The translations under genes and the position numbers were made by a program. A stretch of 58,394 bases of DNA from an uncultured Lachnospiraceae bacterium. GTDB lineage: Bacteria; Bacillota; Clostridia; Lachnospirales; Lachnospiraceae. Location of the stretch: the NCBI GenBank assembly GCA_947565425.1, contig CANOFW010000019.1, positions 1-58,394 of the forward strand. Direction: 5' to 3'. Within the stretch, counting starts at the first letter, position 1; each line of letters begins with the position of its first letter. The notes under the pieces were generated by a model. It was not told the origin of the DNA and ran no database searches. It saw nothing but the letters and a program-made list of their open reading frames with translations. Positions 26,903-35,800 of this stretch are shown one piece after another.

Positions 26903-28366
26903 ATGGAATGGAAGAAACTGCTCTGTGATGACAGGGTGAGGAATTACAAAAGTAATACGTCCGGGGATTTTCGGACAGAATATGAGAAAGATTACCATCG
27001 AATCATAGGGAGTGCGTCTTTTCGGCGTTTGCAGGATAAGACGCAGGTGTTTCCTTTAGATAACAGCGATTTTGTGCGTACAAGACTTACGCATTCTCTG
27101 GAGGTTTCTTCGTTCGCAAGATCATTGGGTCACAATATAGGTAAAAGGCTAATCAGAGAACAAAAAGACCCTGATTTTTTGCCGGAGTACCAGAACTATA
27201 TTTGTGATGTTCTGCAATGTGCAGGTTTGCTGCATGATATTGGCAACCCTCCATTTGGACATTTTGGCGAGACGGCAATTCGTGATTGGTTCCGGGAACA
27301 TTTGCCGGAAATAAAGTATCATCGTGAGGATGGCAAAGTGGAGCCGTTGAGTGATATTTTATTGCCGCAGATGAAAGCCGATTTCTGCAATTTTGAGGGA
27401 AATACGCAGGCATTGCGTTTGGTGTCAAAACTGCATTATTTGGTGGATGAGCATGGAATGAATTTGACAAAGGCTCTTTTGGGAACGATTATAAAATATC
27501 CCTGTTCTTCTCTGGAAATCAAGAAGGAGGCTCATATCAAATATCATAAAATGGGATATTATTACGCAGAAAGAGCATTGTTTGACGATTTGCAGGAAAG
27601 TCTGGGCACACACGGGTGCCGTCATCCATTGGCTTTTGTCTTGGAGGCAGCGGACGATATTGCGTATAAGACGGCGGACATTGAAGATGCCGTGAAGAAG
27701 GGGTGTATTACTTATGAACAGCTTGTGCGGGAACTGGAATTGTATAGCGCAAAGCTGACGGGCGCACAGAAAGATACATTTGATAAGATTGTAAACAGCC
27801 TGGAACAGAAATATCAGCGGGCTTTGAAACGGGGGTTGCAGCAGCCGGAGGGTAATGCGGTACAGAATTGGGTGGTGTATGTGCAGGGATGGATGATTAA
27901 TTCTGCCACAGAGAGTTTTCTTGAGCATTATGATGCGCTGATGGATGGGAGTTATGGCGCACACGGAGAGGATTTATTTACAGGCACGGATGGAGAAGCC
28001 ATGATGGATGTCCTTGGCGATATTGCATACCGATATGCGTTTCAGATTACGCCAATTTTAAAACTGGAAATTGCAGCGCAGAGGATTTTTAATTTTCTTT
28101 TGGATGCTTTTGTAAACGCTGTTTTGTATGTTGACGTAAAAAAGGAACTTACCGAGGTTCAAAAGAAAATGGTATTGCTGTTATCTGATAATTATATAGC
28201 AATATATCGGCAGTTTGCAGAGCAGGTAGAAAATTCGGGTCAGGATCCTTTACAGAAGGAAACGGAGAAGCTGTATTTGCGGCTGCTGTTAGTGACAGAC
28301 CATGTTTGTGGAATGACGGACAGCCATGCCAAACGGTTATATCAGGAGTTAAACGGCATAGATTAG
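26903..28366 (+). CDS. dgt: dGTP triphosphohydrolase (HD superfamily)
   Basis: The ATG at 26903, nine bases after GAGAGG, is preferred to the upstream in-frame TTG at 26879; this gives 487 residues. The HD metal site is laid out as expected: TRLTHSLEVSS (His), LLHDIGNPPFGHFGE (HD pair) and a later AADDIAYKTADIED (Asp). It hydrolyses dGTP to deoxyguanosine and triphosphate, limiting nucleotide pools and possibly phage replication. The SxxFRRLxxKTQV entry (SASFRRLQDKTQVFP) is typical. Length agrees with the long E. coli-type branch rather than the shorter YpgQ-like forms. Confidence 0.93.
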   Translation: MEWKKLLCDDRVRNYKSNTSGDFRTEYEKDYHRIIGSASFRRLQDKTQVFPLDNSDFVRTRLTHSLEVSSFARSLGHNIGKRLIREQKDPDFLPEYQNYICDVLQCAGLLHDIGNPPFGHFGETAIRDWFREHLPEIKYHREDGKVEPLSDILLPQMKADFCNFEGNTQALRLVSKLHYLVDEHGMNLTKALLGTIIKYPCSSLEIKKEAHIKYHKMGYYYAERALFDDLQESLGTHGCRHPLAFVLEAADDIAYKTADIEDAVKKGCITYEQLVRELELYSAKLTGAQKDTFDKIVNSLEQKYQRALKRGLQQPEGNAVQNWVVYVQGWMINSATESFLEHYDALMDGSYGAHGEDLFTGTDGEAMMDVLGDIAYRYAFQITPILKLEIAAQRIFNFLLDAFVNAVLYVDVKKELTEVQKKMVLLLSDNYIAIYRQFAEQVENSGQDPLQKETEKLYLRLLLVTDHVCGMTDSHAKRLYQELNGID

Positions 28367-28450
28367 TCTTTGGGACAGGCGTATAATACATAGAAGCATA
28401 ATGGGTAGATATTGCTATATATGTTTGGGATGGAGAAATTGAAAAAATAC

Positions 28451-28479
28451 TTGACAGCGTCACATTACTGTGCTAAACT
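28451..28479 (+). promoter_or_regulatory. Promoter of the trp operon leader
   Basis: TTGACA (28451-28456) and TAAACT (28474-28479) are 17 bases apart, about 20 bases before the start of the T-box leader. Confidence 0.8.
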
Positions 28480-28489
28480 GCATATAATT

Positions 28490-28806
28490 TAAAAATAAAA
28501 CAAAATCAATGAGCAAAAGTAGTACCATGGAAAGGTTCCTCACAGAGAGTTATCGGTTGGTGGAAGATAACAGGAAAGTTTTATGGGAATGGATTTGTTA
28601 GATGCAAAGCGAAATCATAGTAGCGGATGCCGTGTCCTCACGTTACAGGGGTAAGATATCATGTGTATCGGATTGAGATTATAGAATTGGTGGCGGATAT
28701 TTCTGATTTGAAATATCTGCTTATTTATTTTCTGTAATGAAACAGGGTGGCACCACGACCAACATCGTCCCTGGTAAAAGTTTAAAAACTTTTACCAGGG
28801 ATTTTT
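28490..28806 (+). promoter_or_regulatory. Trp-specific T-box leader with terminator
   Basis: The T-box sequence AGGGTGGCACCACGA...CGTCCCT lies at 28744-28772, with a one-base departure from the usual GGTGGNACCGCG. It overlaps the left arm of a 15-bp terminator (CCCTGGTAAAAGTTT / AAACTTTTACCAGGG, 28769-28800) and a T5 run, which is the standard antiterminator/terminator switch. Stem I includes the AGAGAG kink-turn-like segment at about 28542. The GAATGGA at 28588-28593 offers UGG as specifier codon, matching the tryptophan genes downstream. Uncharged tRNA-Trp should permit readthrough. The specifier is chosen by context, not by a folded model. Confidence 0.9.
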
Positions 28807-28849
28807 GATTGTCCGCTTTGCTATCATCGATTAAGAAGGGAGACGGAAT

Positions 28850-30262
28850 ATGAAACAAATATTGAGAGTTTATAAACGCACAGTCAGTATTGTAAATGAA
28901 ACATCTGTAGAGCTGTACGAAAATCTTGTAGGGAGTGAGAAAGGATTTTTGCTGGAGAGTTATGATAAGAATTATGATCGTTACACGTTTTTTGGTGCAC
29001 AGCCGCAGGAAATTATATCATCTCGAGGGAATGCGCTGGTGATTCAGCGGGAGGGCGAAGAAGAGGTGAGAGAGGGCAATCCGCTTTCACTGCTAAAGCA
29101 GTATTACAGTGAGTTTGAGGTTCGCAAGGAGGCGGATGGGCTGAATTTCAGCGGCGGACTGGTGGGAAACCTGGGTTATGATTTCGTGCGCTACACGGAA
29201 GAGCTGCCGGATGCAAATGCGGATGAAATTGGTATTGAGACAATTCAGATGATGCTGATGACGAAATTCATGGTTGTCGATCATGTAGCGGAAACGATGA
29301 CTGCCGTTGTTCTTGAGGATGACAATGCGGAGGGGAGAGAGAGGGCTTTGCAGGAAGCGGATGTTCTTATTCGGCGCGCGAGAGGTAGCAGAGAGGAGAA
29401 GCGGCGGCGAAAAGCCTTTACCCATGACGGAAGGATTGTAAAAAAATCCGACAGCCTGGAAGACTACTGCCGCAAAGTGGATAAAATGAAAAGTTATATC
29501 CAGGAGGGACATATTTTTCAGACTGTGCTTTCTCAGAGATGGACAATTGAGACCGGGCAGGATGGTTTTGCATTATATAAAGAACTGCGGCGGTTAAATC
29601 CATCCCCATACTTGTATTATTTCAATTTCGGGGCGTTTGAAGTGATTGGCAGCTCGCCGGAAATGTTGGTAAAGCGGCAGGGCAAAAAAGTATTTACATG
29701 TCCCATTGCCGGAACCAGGAAGCGCGGCAGAACTGCGGCGGAGGATGAGATATTAAAGCTTGATTTGCTCAGTGATGAGAAGGAGCGCGCCGAGCATGTA
29801 ATGTTGGTGGATTTGGCGAGAAATGATATGGGAAAAATTGCAGAGTTCGGCACTGTAAAAGTAACGCAGTTCATGGAGGTCCAGAATTACTCCCATGTCA
29901 TGCATATTGTGTCCATGGTCGAGGGACAGGGCAAGGAACGTTTGCATCCGTTGGATTTAGCGTCATCATTCCTGCCGGCGGGAACTTTAAGCGGCGCGCC
30001 CAAAATCCGTGCGATGGAGATTATAGATGAATTGGAAGAGAGCCGCAGAGGTTTGTATGGAGGCGCGACCGGCTATGTGGATTTCGGCGGAGATATGGAT
30101 TTGTGCATCACCATCCGCACGATGGTAAAAAGAGGCAATCAAGTGTATCTACAGGCAGGCGCGGGTATTGTGGCAGATTCCCAGCCGGAAATGGAATACC
30201 AGGAATGCTGCAATAAAGTAATGGCGTTGGCAAAGACTTTGGTGCAGGATCAAAATCTGTAA
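28850..30262 (+). CDS. trpE: Anthranilate synthase component I
   Basis: 470 residues. The N-terminal domain contains FLLESYD near residue 34, the region where tryptophan binds and inhibits family members. The chorismate-utilising domain (about 205-465) has SSPEMLVK, PIAGTRKRG, the HVMLVDLARNDMG signature and FLPAGTLSGAPK. It converts chorismate to anthranilate with ammonia delivered by TrpG, encoded next. It is the first gene after the T-box leader, with GAAGGGAG as ribosome site. Confidence 0.96.
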   Translation: MKQILRVYKRTVSIVNETSVELYENLVGSEKGFLLESYDKNYDRYTFFGAQPQEIISSRGNALVIQREGEEEVREGNPLSLLKQYYSEFEVRKEADGLNFSGGLVGNLGYDFVRYTEELPDANADEIGIETIQMMLMTKFMVVDHVAETMTAVVLEDDNAEGRERALQEADVLIRRARGSREEKRRRKAFTHDGRIVKKSDSLEDYCRKVDKMKSYIQEGHIFQTVLSQRWTIETGQDGFALYKELRRLNPSPYLYYFNFGAFEVIGSSPEMLVKRQGKKVFTCPIAGTRKRGRTAAEDEILKLDLLSDEKERAEHVMLVDLARNDMGKIAEFGTVKVTQFMEVQNYSHVMHIVSMVEGQGKERLHPLDLASSFLPAGTLSGAPKIRAMEIIDELEESRRGLYGGATGYVDFGGDMDLCITIRTMVKRGNQVYLQAGAGIVADSQPEMEYQECCNKVMALAKTLVQDQNL

Positions 30263-30308
30263 CACGCGCCGCCGCAAAATATAAATTCGCAAAATGAGGA
30301 GGAAAGCA

Positions 30309-30878
30309 ATGGTACTTTTAATTGATAATTATGATTCCTTTACCTACAACTTATATCAGTATATGGGAACTTTCAGACCAGATATCGAAGTGGTGCGCAA
30401 TGACAAGATGACGGTGGAAGAGGTTCAGGAATTAAAACCGGAGAGGATTGTGCTCTCGCCGGGGCCTGGGCGTCCCGGAGATGCCGGTATCTGTGTAGAT
30501 GTGGTAAAGACATTTTTGACGGAGACGCCGATTCTGGGAATCTGTTTGGGGCATCAGTGTATCGGGGAGGCTTTGGGGGCCACGGTAAGCTATGCTAAGG
30601 AATTGTGTCATGGCAAGCAGTCAGAGATTGTGCACAAGGGAGAAAGTATTTTTCAGGGGATTGATACGCCGGTTAAGATTGCGCGTTACCATTCGCTTGC
30701 CGTAGAGGAAGAAAGCCTGCCAACCTGTCTTGAGGTGTTGGCGCGCACAGAGGATGGAGAAATTATGGCCATGCGCCATAAGAAATATCCGGTAGTAGGT
30801 TTGCAGTTCCATCCCGAGTCCATTTACACGGAGCATGGAAAACGTATGATAGATAACTTTGTAAACGGTGTAATCTGA
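30309..30878 (+). CDS. trpG: Anthranilate synthase component II (glutamine amidotransferase)
   Basis: The start at ATG 30309 follows GAGGAGG by six bases; an earlier in-frame ATG at 30294 precedes that ribosome site. This gives 189 residues. It is a class I amidotransferase: Cys79 in GICLGHQC, and His168/Glu170 in QFHPES complete the triad, with the oxyanion PGPGRPGDAG. It releases ammonia from glutamine for TrpE. In many bacteria this subunit is shared with para-aminobenzoate synthesis. It is not fused to TrpD here. Confidence 0.96.
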   Translation: MVLLIDNYDSFTYNLYQYMGTFRPDIEVVRNDKMTVEEVQELKPERIVLSPGPGRPGDAGICVDVVKTFLTETPILGICLGHQCIGEALGATVSYAKELCHGKQSEIVHKGESIFQGIDTPVKIARYHSLAVEEESLPTCLEVLARTEDGEIMAMRHKKYPVVGLQFHPESIYTEHGKRMIDNFVNGVI

Positions 30879-30890
30879 AAGGGGCGTTAC

Positions 30891-31673
30891 ATGATATTAG
30901 ATAAAATTGTAGCAGATAAAAAATTGCGGCTGCCATTGCACAAGTCTATCATCAGCGAGCGTAAAATGCGCGCGCTTGCACAAGAGGCAATCCATGAAAG
31001 GCCGCAGCATCCGTCGTTCTATGAAGCCTTGGCAAAGCCGGGCATTTCTATCATCGGGGAGTTCAAGAAGGCGTCTCCCAGCTTGGGGAAGATTGAGAGC
31101 AAACTTCATCTTGAGGAGCGGATTGCAGAATACAATGCTTGCGTGGACGCCATTTCCTGCCTGACGGAAGAAGATCATTTTCATGGGAATACAAGATATC
31201 TGCAAAAAATTCGCGCAATCTCTCCGCTGCCCATTATCCGCAAGGATTTTATGATAGACGCGTATCAGTTTTATGAGGCGAGGGTAATTGGCGCAGACGC
31301 TGTTTTGTTGATTGCGGCGATTCTCGATGATGCGCAGATGCGGGATTTCTATCAATTAGCCGGGGAACTTGGCATGGACGCGCTGGTGGAGACGCACGAT
31401 GAGCATGAGATGGAGCGCGCACTGAAACTGGATGCAGAGATTATCGGTGTGAATAACCGTGATTTGCGTGATTTTACCATTTGTCTGGAGACGACAAAAC
31501 GTTTGTCAGCCATGGTTCCCCAGGGAAAGATTCTGGTAGCGGAAAGCGGCATAGTGAATGATGAAGATGTGAAATTTCTCAAGGATTGTTCCGTAGACGC
31601 ATGTTTGATTGGCCGGGCGTTTATGGAAGCGGAAAATCCAATGGCGTTGGCAGAGCGTTGGAAGTCATTGTAG
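30891..31673 (+). CDS. trpC: Indole-3-glycerol phosphate synthase
   Basis: 260 residues, a single TIM barrel. Typical sites are GEFKKASPSLG (substrate phosphate and catalytic lysine region), ISCLTEEDHFHG, RKDFMID, GVNNRDL and VAESGIV. It closes the indole ring from carboxyphenylamino-deoxyribulose phosphate. It starts 12 bases after trpG. TrpD normally sits between TrpG and TrpC in this gene order but is missing at this position. Confidence 0.96.
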   Translation: MILDKIVADKKLRLPLHKSIISERKMRALAQEAIHERPQHPSFYEALAKPGISIIGEFKKASPSLGKIESKLHLEERIAEYNACVDAISCLTEEDHFHGNTRYLQKIRAISPLPIIRKDFMIDAYQFYEARVIGADAVLLIAAILDDAQMRDFYQLAGELGMDALVETHDEHEMERALKLDAEIIGVNNRDLRDFTICLETTKRLSAMVPQGKILVAESGIVNDEDVKFLKDCSVDACLIGRAFMEAENPMALAERWKSL

Positions 31674-31711
31674 AAATTGAGCTTGGCGCATGAAAAAGGA
31701 GGGTAACGGTA

Positions 31712-32350
31712 ATGGCGAACAGAAGAGGTTCACCGCAGATAAAAATTTGTGGGATTACGCAAGCCTGGGAAGCATTTTATTTGAATGAGGTTCATGCGGA
31801 GTATGCAGGATTCGTATTTTGGCAGAAAAGTAAGCGTAATGTCAGTTTTATGCAGGCAGAAGAAATTCATAAATTTTTGGATAGGAACATCCAGCGAGTT
31901 GCCGTGACGGTTAGTCCCGATTTGCAGTTGGTAAGGAGAGCAGAGCAGGCCGGATTTGATATTTTGCAAGTGCACGGAGAATTACAGGAGGAAGTACTGA
32001 AACAGTGTAATATACCAATCTGGCGCGCCTGCAATCTGCAAGAGCCGCAAGATATGAACGGGCTGGAACAAGACCGCAAAATAACAGGTTATGTGCTTGA
32101 CGCAAAACAGGCGGGGAGCGGCAAAACCTTTGACTGGGCAGGCAGCCGTATGGCTGTAGAGCGCATGAAAGCTACAGTTTTTGCCGGGAAAACGTTTGTG
32201 CTTGCCGGCGGGCTTAGCCCGCAAAATATTGAGGAAGCGGTGAGGACGCTAGAGCCGGATGTCGTAGACGTCAGTACCGGCGTGGAGGGCGCGAAGGGGA
32301 AGGAAAAATCATTACTATTAGATTTTGTAAGAAAGGTGAGAGGATCATGA
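31712..32350 (+). CDS. trpF: Phosphoribosylanthranilate isomerase
   Basis: 212 residues, a TIM barrel with the N-terminal KICGIT motif (catalytic cysteine) and a late [12 protein letters not shown] and VDVSTGVE phosphate-binding region. It performs the Amadori rearrangement before TrpC. A strong AAGGAGGGTAA ribosome site precedes the ATG, and the stop overlaps the trpB start (ATGA), so the two are translationally coupled. Confidence 0.95.
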   Translation: MANRRGSPQIKICGITQAWEAFYLNEVHAEYAGFVFWQKSKRNVSFMQAEEIHKFLDRNIQRVAVTVSPDLQLVRRAEQAGFDILQVHGELQEEVLKQCNIPIWRACNLQEPQDMNGLEQDRKITGYVLDAKQAGSGKTFDWAGSRMAVERMKATVFAGKTFVLAGGLSPQNIEEAVRTLEPDVVDVSTGVEGAKGKEKSLLLDFVRKVRGS

Positions 32351-33564
32351 AAAAAAGTGAGAGATATTATGGAGCATTTGGCGGACAGTTTGTGTCGGAA
32401 TCTCTGATGAATGTGTTAGACGAGTTGGATAAAGCATTTGAGGAAGCCATTCATGAGGAAGCATTTTTAAAACAATATGACTATTATATGAAGCAGTATG
32501 TGGGGAGGGAAACGCCGCTCTACTTTGCGGAAAATTTAAGCCGGGCGTACGGTACGAAAATATATCTTAAACGAGAGGATTTAAACCATACGGGGGCGCA
32601 CAAGATTAACAATGTGATTGGGCAGATTCTCTTGGCAAGAAGGATGGGGAAGCGAAAGGTGATTGCTGAAACAGGAGCCGGGCAGCACGGCGTGGCGACA
32701 GCTACAGGCGCGGCGCTTTTTGGTATGGAGTGCACAGTTTTCATGGGCGAGGAGGACATGAAGCGGCAGGAATTGAACGTTTTTCGTATGGAAATGCTGG
32801 GCGCGCAGGTTATATGCGTGAAGTCAGGCAGCCGTACGTTAAAGGACGCCACCAACGAGGCGATTCGCACCTGGGCGAAAACGGCGGAGGACACCTTTTA
32901 TGTAATTGGCTCCGCGGTCGGTCCATACCCGTATCCTAAAATTGTCAAAGAGTTCCAGAGCGTCATCAGCCGGGAAAGTAAAAAACAGATATTGCAAATG
33001 GAGGGAAGATTGCCGGACGTGGCGATGGCGTGTGTGGGCGGAGGCTCCAATTCCATCGGCATGTTTGCAGATTTCATTCATGACGCCTCCGTAAAATTGA
33101 TTGGCGTGGAAGCAGCGGGACATGGTATTGCGAGCGGGAAACATGCCAGCGCTATGGCGCTGGGGAAACCGGGAACACTGCATGGGATGCGCTCTTATCT
33201 CTTACAGGATGACGACGGTAATATTCAAGTTGCCTACTCCATCTCGGCAGGACTGGATTACCCGGGCGTGGGCCCGGAGCACGCTTATCTGCGGGATAGC
33301 GGCCGGGCGGAGTATGTGTCTGTCACGGACGTGGAGGCCATGGACGCATTGCAGGAGTTGTGCAGGCTGGAGGGAATTATCCCGGCGATTGAGAGCGCTC
33401 ACGCGATTGCCTATGCGAAAAAGCAGGCGATAAAAATGAAAGAGGATGAAATTATGATTGTCTGTCTGTCGGGCAGAGGTGACAAGGATGTGCACACAGT
33501 GGCGGAATACAGATCGCAACAGCAATGTGAGGCAAGTGGAATACAGGCTGCAACAGTGATGTGA
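32347..33564 (+). CDS. trpB: Tryptophan synthase beta chain
   Basis: 405 residues, a fold-type II PLP enzyme. The lysine that binds PLP is in [10 protein letters not shown] (Lys86), and the phosphate loop is [10 protein letters not shown]. The C-terminal [16 protein letters not shown] is the usual end of TrpB1. It condenses indole with serine and works with TrpA. After VAEY about 17 extra residues ([10 protein letters not shown]...) come from a decaying 34-base tandem repeat that runs across the stop codon, so the true ancestral end was probably a few codons after VAEY. Confidence 0.96.
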   Translation: MKKSERYYGAFGGQFVSESLMNVLDELDKAFEEAIHEEAFLKQYDYYMKQYVGRETPLYFAENLSRAYGTKIYLKREDLNHTGAHKINNVIGQILLARRMGKRKVIAETGAGQHGVATATGAALFGMECTVFMGEEDMKRQELNVFRMEMLGAQVICVKSGSRTLKDATNEAIRTWAKTAEDTFYVIGSAVGPYPYPKIVKEFQSVISRESKKQILQMEGRLPDVAMACVGGGSNSIGMFADFIHDASVKLIGVEAAGHGIASGKHASAMALGKPGTLHGMRSYLLQDDDGNIQVAYSISAGLDYPGVGPEHAYLRDSGRAEYVSVTDVEAMDALQELCRLEGIIPAIESAHAIAYAKKQAIKMKEDEIMIVCLSGRGDKDVHTVAEYRSQQQCEASGIQAATVM

Positions 33565-33605
33565 AGCGAGTGAAATATAGGTCGCAACAAGAGCGTTAGA
33601 TGCTA
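33504..33605 (+). repeat. Three imperfect 34-base tandem repeats across the trpB stop
   Basis: Units start at 33504, 33538 and 33572. Units one and two agree at 27 of 34 positions (GGAATACAG..GCAACA...ATGTGA.GC.AGT); the third keeps mainly its first 18 bases. The trpB stop falls in the second unit. The unit length is not a multiple of three, so expansion would shift the frame at the trpB tail only. Confidence 0.75.
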
Positions 33606-33625
33606 AGAAAATAGGAGGAAACTTC

Positions 33626-34423
33626 ATGGAAAATAGAATTGAACAAAAAATGCAGGAATTAAAGGGGCGTGGGGAGAAAGCGTTTATCACTTATATGACG
33701 GCTGGACTGCCGGATATGGAAGGGTGCCGCGAACTGATTTTCGCACAAGAACAGGCGGGGGTGGATGTGTTGGAGCTGGGGATTCCTTTTTCCGATCCGG
33801 TGGCAGATGGGTCTGTGATTCAAAATGCTTCTTACAAGTCGATACAGTTGGGTACAAATTTACCGAAAGTGTTTACTATGATGCGAGAAATTCGCGCCGA
33901 GGGTGTAGAAATTCCCATTGTATTCATGATGTATTATAATACGGCGCTGCACTTTGGCCTGGAAAGATTTGTGGAGGAGTGTATCATTGGCGGCGTGGAT
34001 GGGCTGATTATCCCCGATTTACCACTGGAAGAGCAGGATGATTTGAAAAAGGCTCTGAAACAGGAGGGGGCGCCCATTTTGCTAGAGCTGGTATCTCCGG
34101 TGTCGGCGGGGCGTATTCCTAAAATTCTTGAGGGAGCACGGGGGTTTGTGTATTGTGTCTCCGGTATGGGCGTTACCGGGCAGAGCGGCAATTTCCACAG
34201 GGAGATTTTACATTATTTGTCGGAGGTAAAGCAAGTGTCGCAGATTCCGGTAATGATGGGATTTGGCATAGAACAGGCAAAAGATGTGGCGTCTGTGAAG
34301 GATGTGATTGACGGCGCAATCGTGGGTTCTCATTTCATCCGTGTTCTCGAGGCCAATGATTATCGGCCGCAGGCGGCGGCAGAGTATTGTAGCACATTTA
34401 AACGAGAATTAAATTTATTGTAA
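33626..34423 (+). CDS. trpA: Tryptophan synthase alpha chain
   Basis: 265 residues, TIM barrel. The catalytic glutamate and aspartate motifs are LELGIPFSDPVADG, preceded by FITYMTAGLPD. The phosphate site is GFGIEQAKDV with a later GAIVGSHFI. It cleaves indoleglycerol phosphate and channels indole to TrpB. It has an AGGAGG ribosome site after the repeat region. Translation ends at 34423, where the outer arm of a large hairpin element begins. Confidence 0.96.
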   Translation: MENRIEQKMQELKGRGEKAFITYMTAGLPDMEGCRELIFAQEQAGVDVLELGIPFSDPVADGSVIQNASYKSIQLGTNLPKVFTMMREIRAEGVEIPIVFMMYYNTALHFGLERFVEECIIGGVDGLIIPDLPLEEQDDLKKALKQEGAPILLELVSPVSAGRIPKILEGARGFVYCVSGMGVTGQSGNFHREILHYLSEVKQVSQIPVMMGFGIEQAKDVASVKDVIDGAIVGSHFIRVLEANDYRPQAAAEYCSTFKRELNLL

Positions 34424-34598
34424 CAGTTCAGCCAGCCGGATAAATCGGGAAAAATCGTGCTAAATGCCCTGTGGGTATGCACGAATTTTGCACGATTTAT
34501 TTCGGCTGAGAGAACGCCATTTTATGAGCAAAGTTAGCTGCGAAGCAGCGGGAAAGTGCCGTAGGCGCCTTTGCGAATGGCGTGGGCTGAACGGTTAC
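34420..34598 (+). repeat. 180-base compound hairpin element between trpA and trpD
   Basis: The outer arms GTAACAGTTCAGCC (34420) and GGCTGAACGGTTAC (34585) pair with one mismatch. Inside are two arms. One is ATAAATCG/CGATTTAT with an inner GTGC/GCAC. The other is CGCCATT/AATGGCG then GCAAAG/CTTTGC, closing on GCTGC-GAA-GCAGC and GTGCC-GTA-GGCGC. A TGCCCTGTGGGTATG segment inside the first arm recurs, with one change, at 58023. There is no T-run. The frame of trpD runs open through it but is not protein-like. Confidence 0.8.
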
Positions 34599-34625
34599 AA
34601 TTTAAAAAAGAAAGGAAGGGTAAGT

Positions 34626-35639
34626 ATGATGCAGGAAGCAATTCAAAAGGTAGTAGACGGACACAACTTGTCACAGCAGGAAGCCAGCCAGGTTATGAAT
34701 TTAATGTTGAGCGGCGAGGCTACACAGGCGCAGTTGGGAGCGTTTCTTGCGGCGATGCGCATGAAGGGGGAAACCTTAGAGGAATTGACGGGATTTGCCT
34801 CGGTGTTAAAAGAAAAGGCGGAGCATATTGCACCAGATACCAGGAATTATCTTGATCTGGTGGGCACTGGCGGAGACCGTACGTTTACGTTTAATATATC
34901 TACGACATCCGCGTTTGTGGCGGCGGGCGCAGGGCTTCCCATCGCTAAACATGGTAACCGATCCATTTCCAGTAAGAGCGGCGCCGGCGACGTGTTGGAA
35001 GCGCTGGGCGTCAATATTACGGCAGAGCCGGAAGTCGTGGCAAAGTGCGTGGAAAAAGCCGGGCTCGGTTTTATGTTTGCCCCCAGCTTTAATAAATCCA
35101 TGAAATATGTGGGGCAGGCGCGTAAGGAGATGGGCGTGCGTTCTGTATTTAATATTTTGGGACCGCTTGCTAATCCCTCGGACGCCAAAAGTATGGTGGT
35201 AGGCGTCTATGACCCAGCGCTTACAGACTTACTTGCACGGGCGATGTGTAATTTGGGTGTGGAGAGCGGATTTGTAGTGAGCGGTGAGGATTGCATGGAC
35301 GAATTTACATTGACGGGAAAAACGATCGTTTCGGAGATTAATGACGGAAAGGTCAGCACTTACGAGGTGACCCCGGAGCAGTTCGGATTTCAGCGTGCGA
35401 CGCTTGCAGACTTGCAGGGCGGCGATGGAAAAGATAATGCGAGAATTACGGAGGGAATCCTCAAAGGCGAAGTGCGGGGCGCGAAACGGGATATTGTGCT
35501 CTTGAATGCTGGCGCCGCGCTCTATGCCGGAAAGGTTGCCGGCAGCATGGAGGATGGAATCAGCCTTGCCGCTGAAGCTATTGATTCTGGCAAAGCATTT
35601 ACGGTGTTGGAGAAATTGGTGGAATTGTCGAATCAGTGA
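34626..35639 (+). CDS. trpD: Anthranilate phosphoribosyltransferase
   Basis: The start at ATG 34626, behind AAAGGAAGGG, yields 337 residues, normal for TrpD; the open frame starts far upstream (34464) inside the hairpin element. Family sites: VGTGGD (PRPP pyrophosphate), NISTTSAFVAAGAG, KHGNRSISSKSGAGDVLEALG and GVRSVFNILGPLANP. It joins anthranilate to PRPP. It is the last gene of the operon, 202 bases after trpA. Its expression may depend on reading through the hairpin element. Confidence 0.96.
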   Translation: MMQEAIQKVVDGHNLSQQEASQVMNLMLSGEATQAQLGAFLAAMRMKGETLEELTGFASVLKEKAEHIAPDTRNYLDLVGTGGDRTFTFNISTTSAFVAAGAGLPIAKHGNRSISSKSGAGDVLEALGVNITAEPEVVAKCVEKAGLGFMFAPSFNKSMKYVGQARKEMGVRSVFNILGPLANPSDAKSMVVGVYDPALTDLLARAMCNLGVESGFVVSGEDCMDEFTLTGKTIVSEINDGKVSTYEVTPEQFGFQRATLADLQGGDGKDNARITEGILKGEVRGAKRDIVLLNAGAALYAGKVAGSMEDGISLAAEAIDSGKAFTVLEKLVELSNQ

Positions 35640-35644
35640 CAGCG

Positions 35645-35757
35645 TTGACACAACTAATATTTCGTGCTATGATGCTGTTTAGAATCTGACGACTAGTAGG
35701 AGTAACAGAGACGGAGGAAACGCTGAGGAGTCAGCATTTCGTCCGTTTCTTTTGTTT
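35645..35757 (+). promoter_or_regulatory. Promoter followed by a long intrinsic terminator hairpin (candidate leader attenuator or small RNA)
   Basis: TTGACA (35645-35650) and TATGAT (35668-35673) are 17 bases apart. About 30 bases after the likely start comes an 18-pair hairpin (35708-35749, with a G-G and a C-A mismatch, loop GGAG) and TTTTGTTT. A transcript from this promoter would stop after about 75 bases unless the hairpin is prevented. GACGA at 35688-35692 can pair with TCGTC in its right arm. It may also end trp operon mRNA. Confidence 0.6.
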
Positions 35758-35800
35758 ATATCAGCAAAGCTGACTCGCACCCCGCACAAGAGGAGGGAAG

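Noticed and set aside
30960-30990. A CGCACAAGAGG-like segment in trpC resembling those at 24,015 and 35,780
   Set aside because: It is inside a conserved coding stretch and the match is short, so chance is likely.
34464-34625. 54-codon N-terminal extension of TrpD
   Set aside because: It is translated hairpin element; TrpD homology and a ribosome site begin at 34626.
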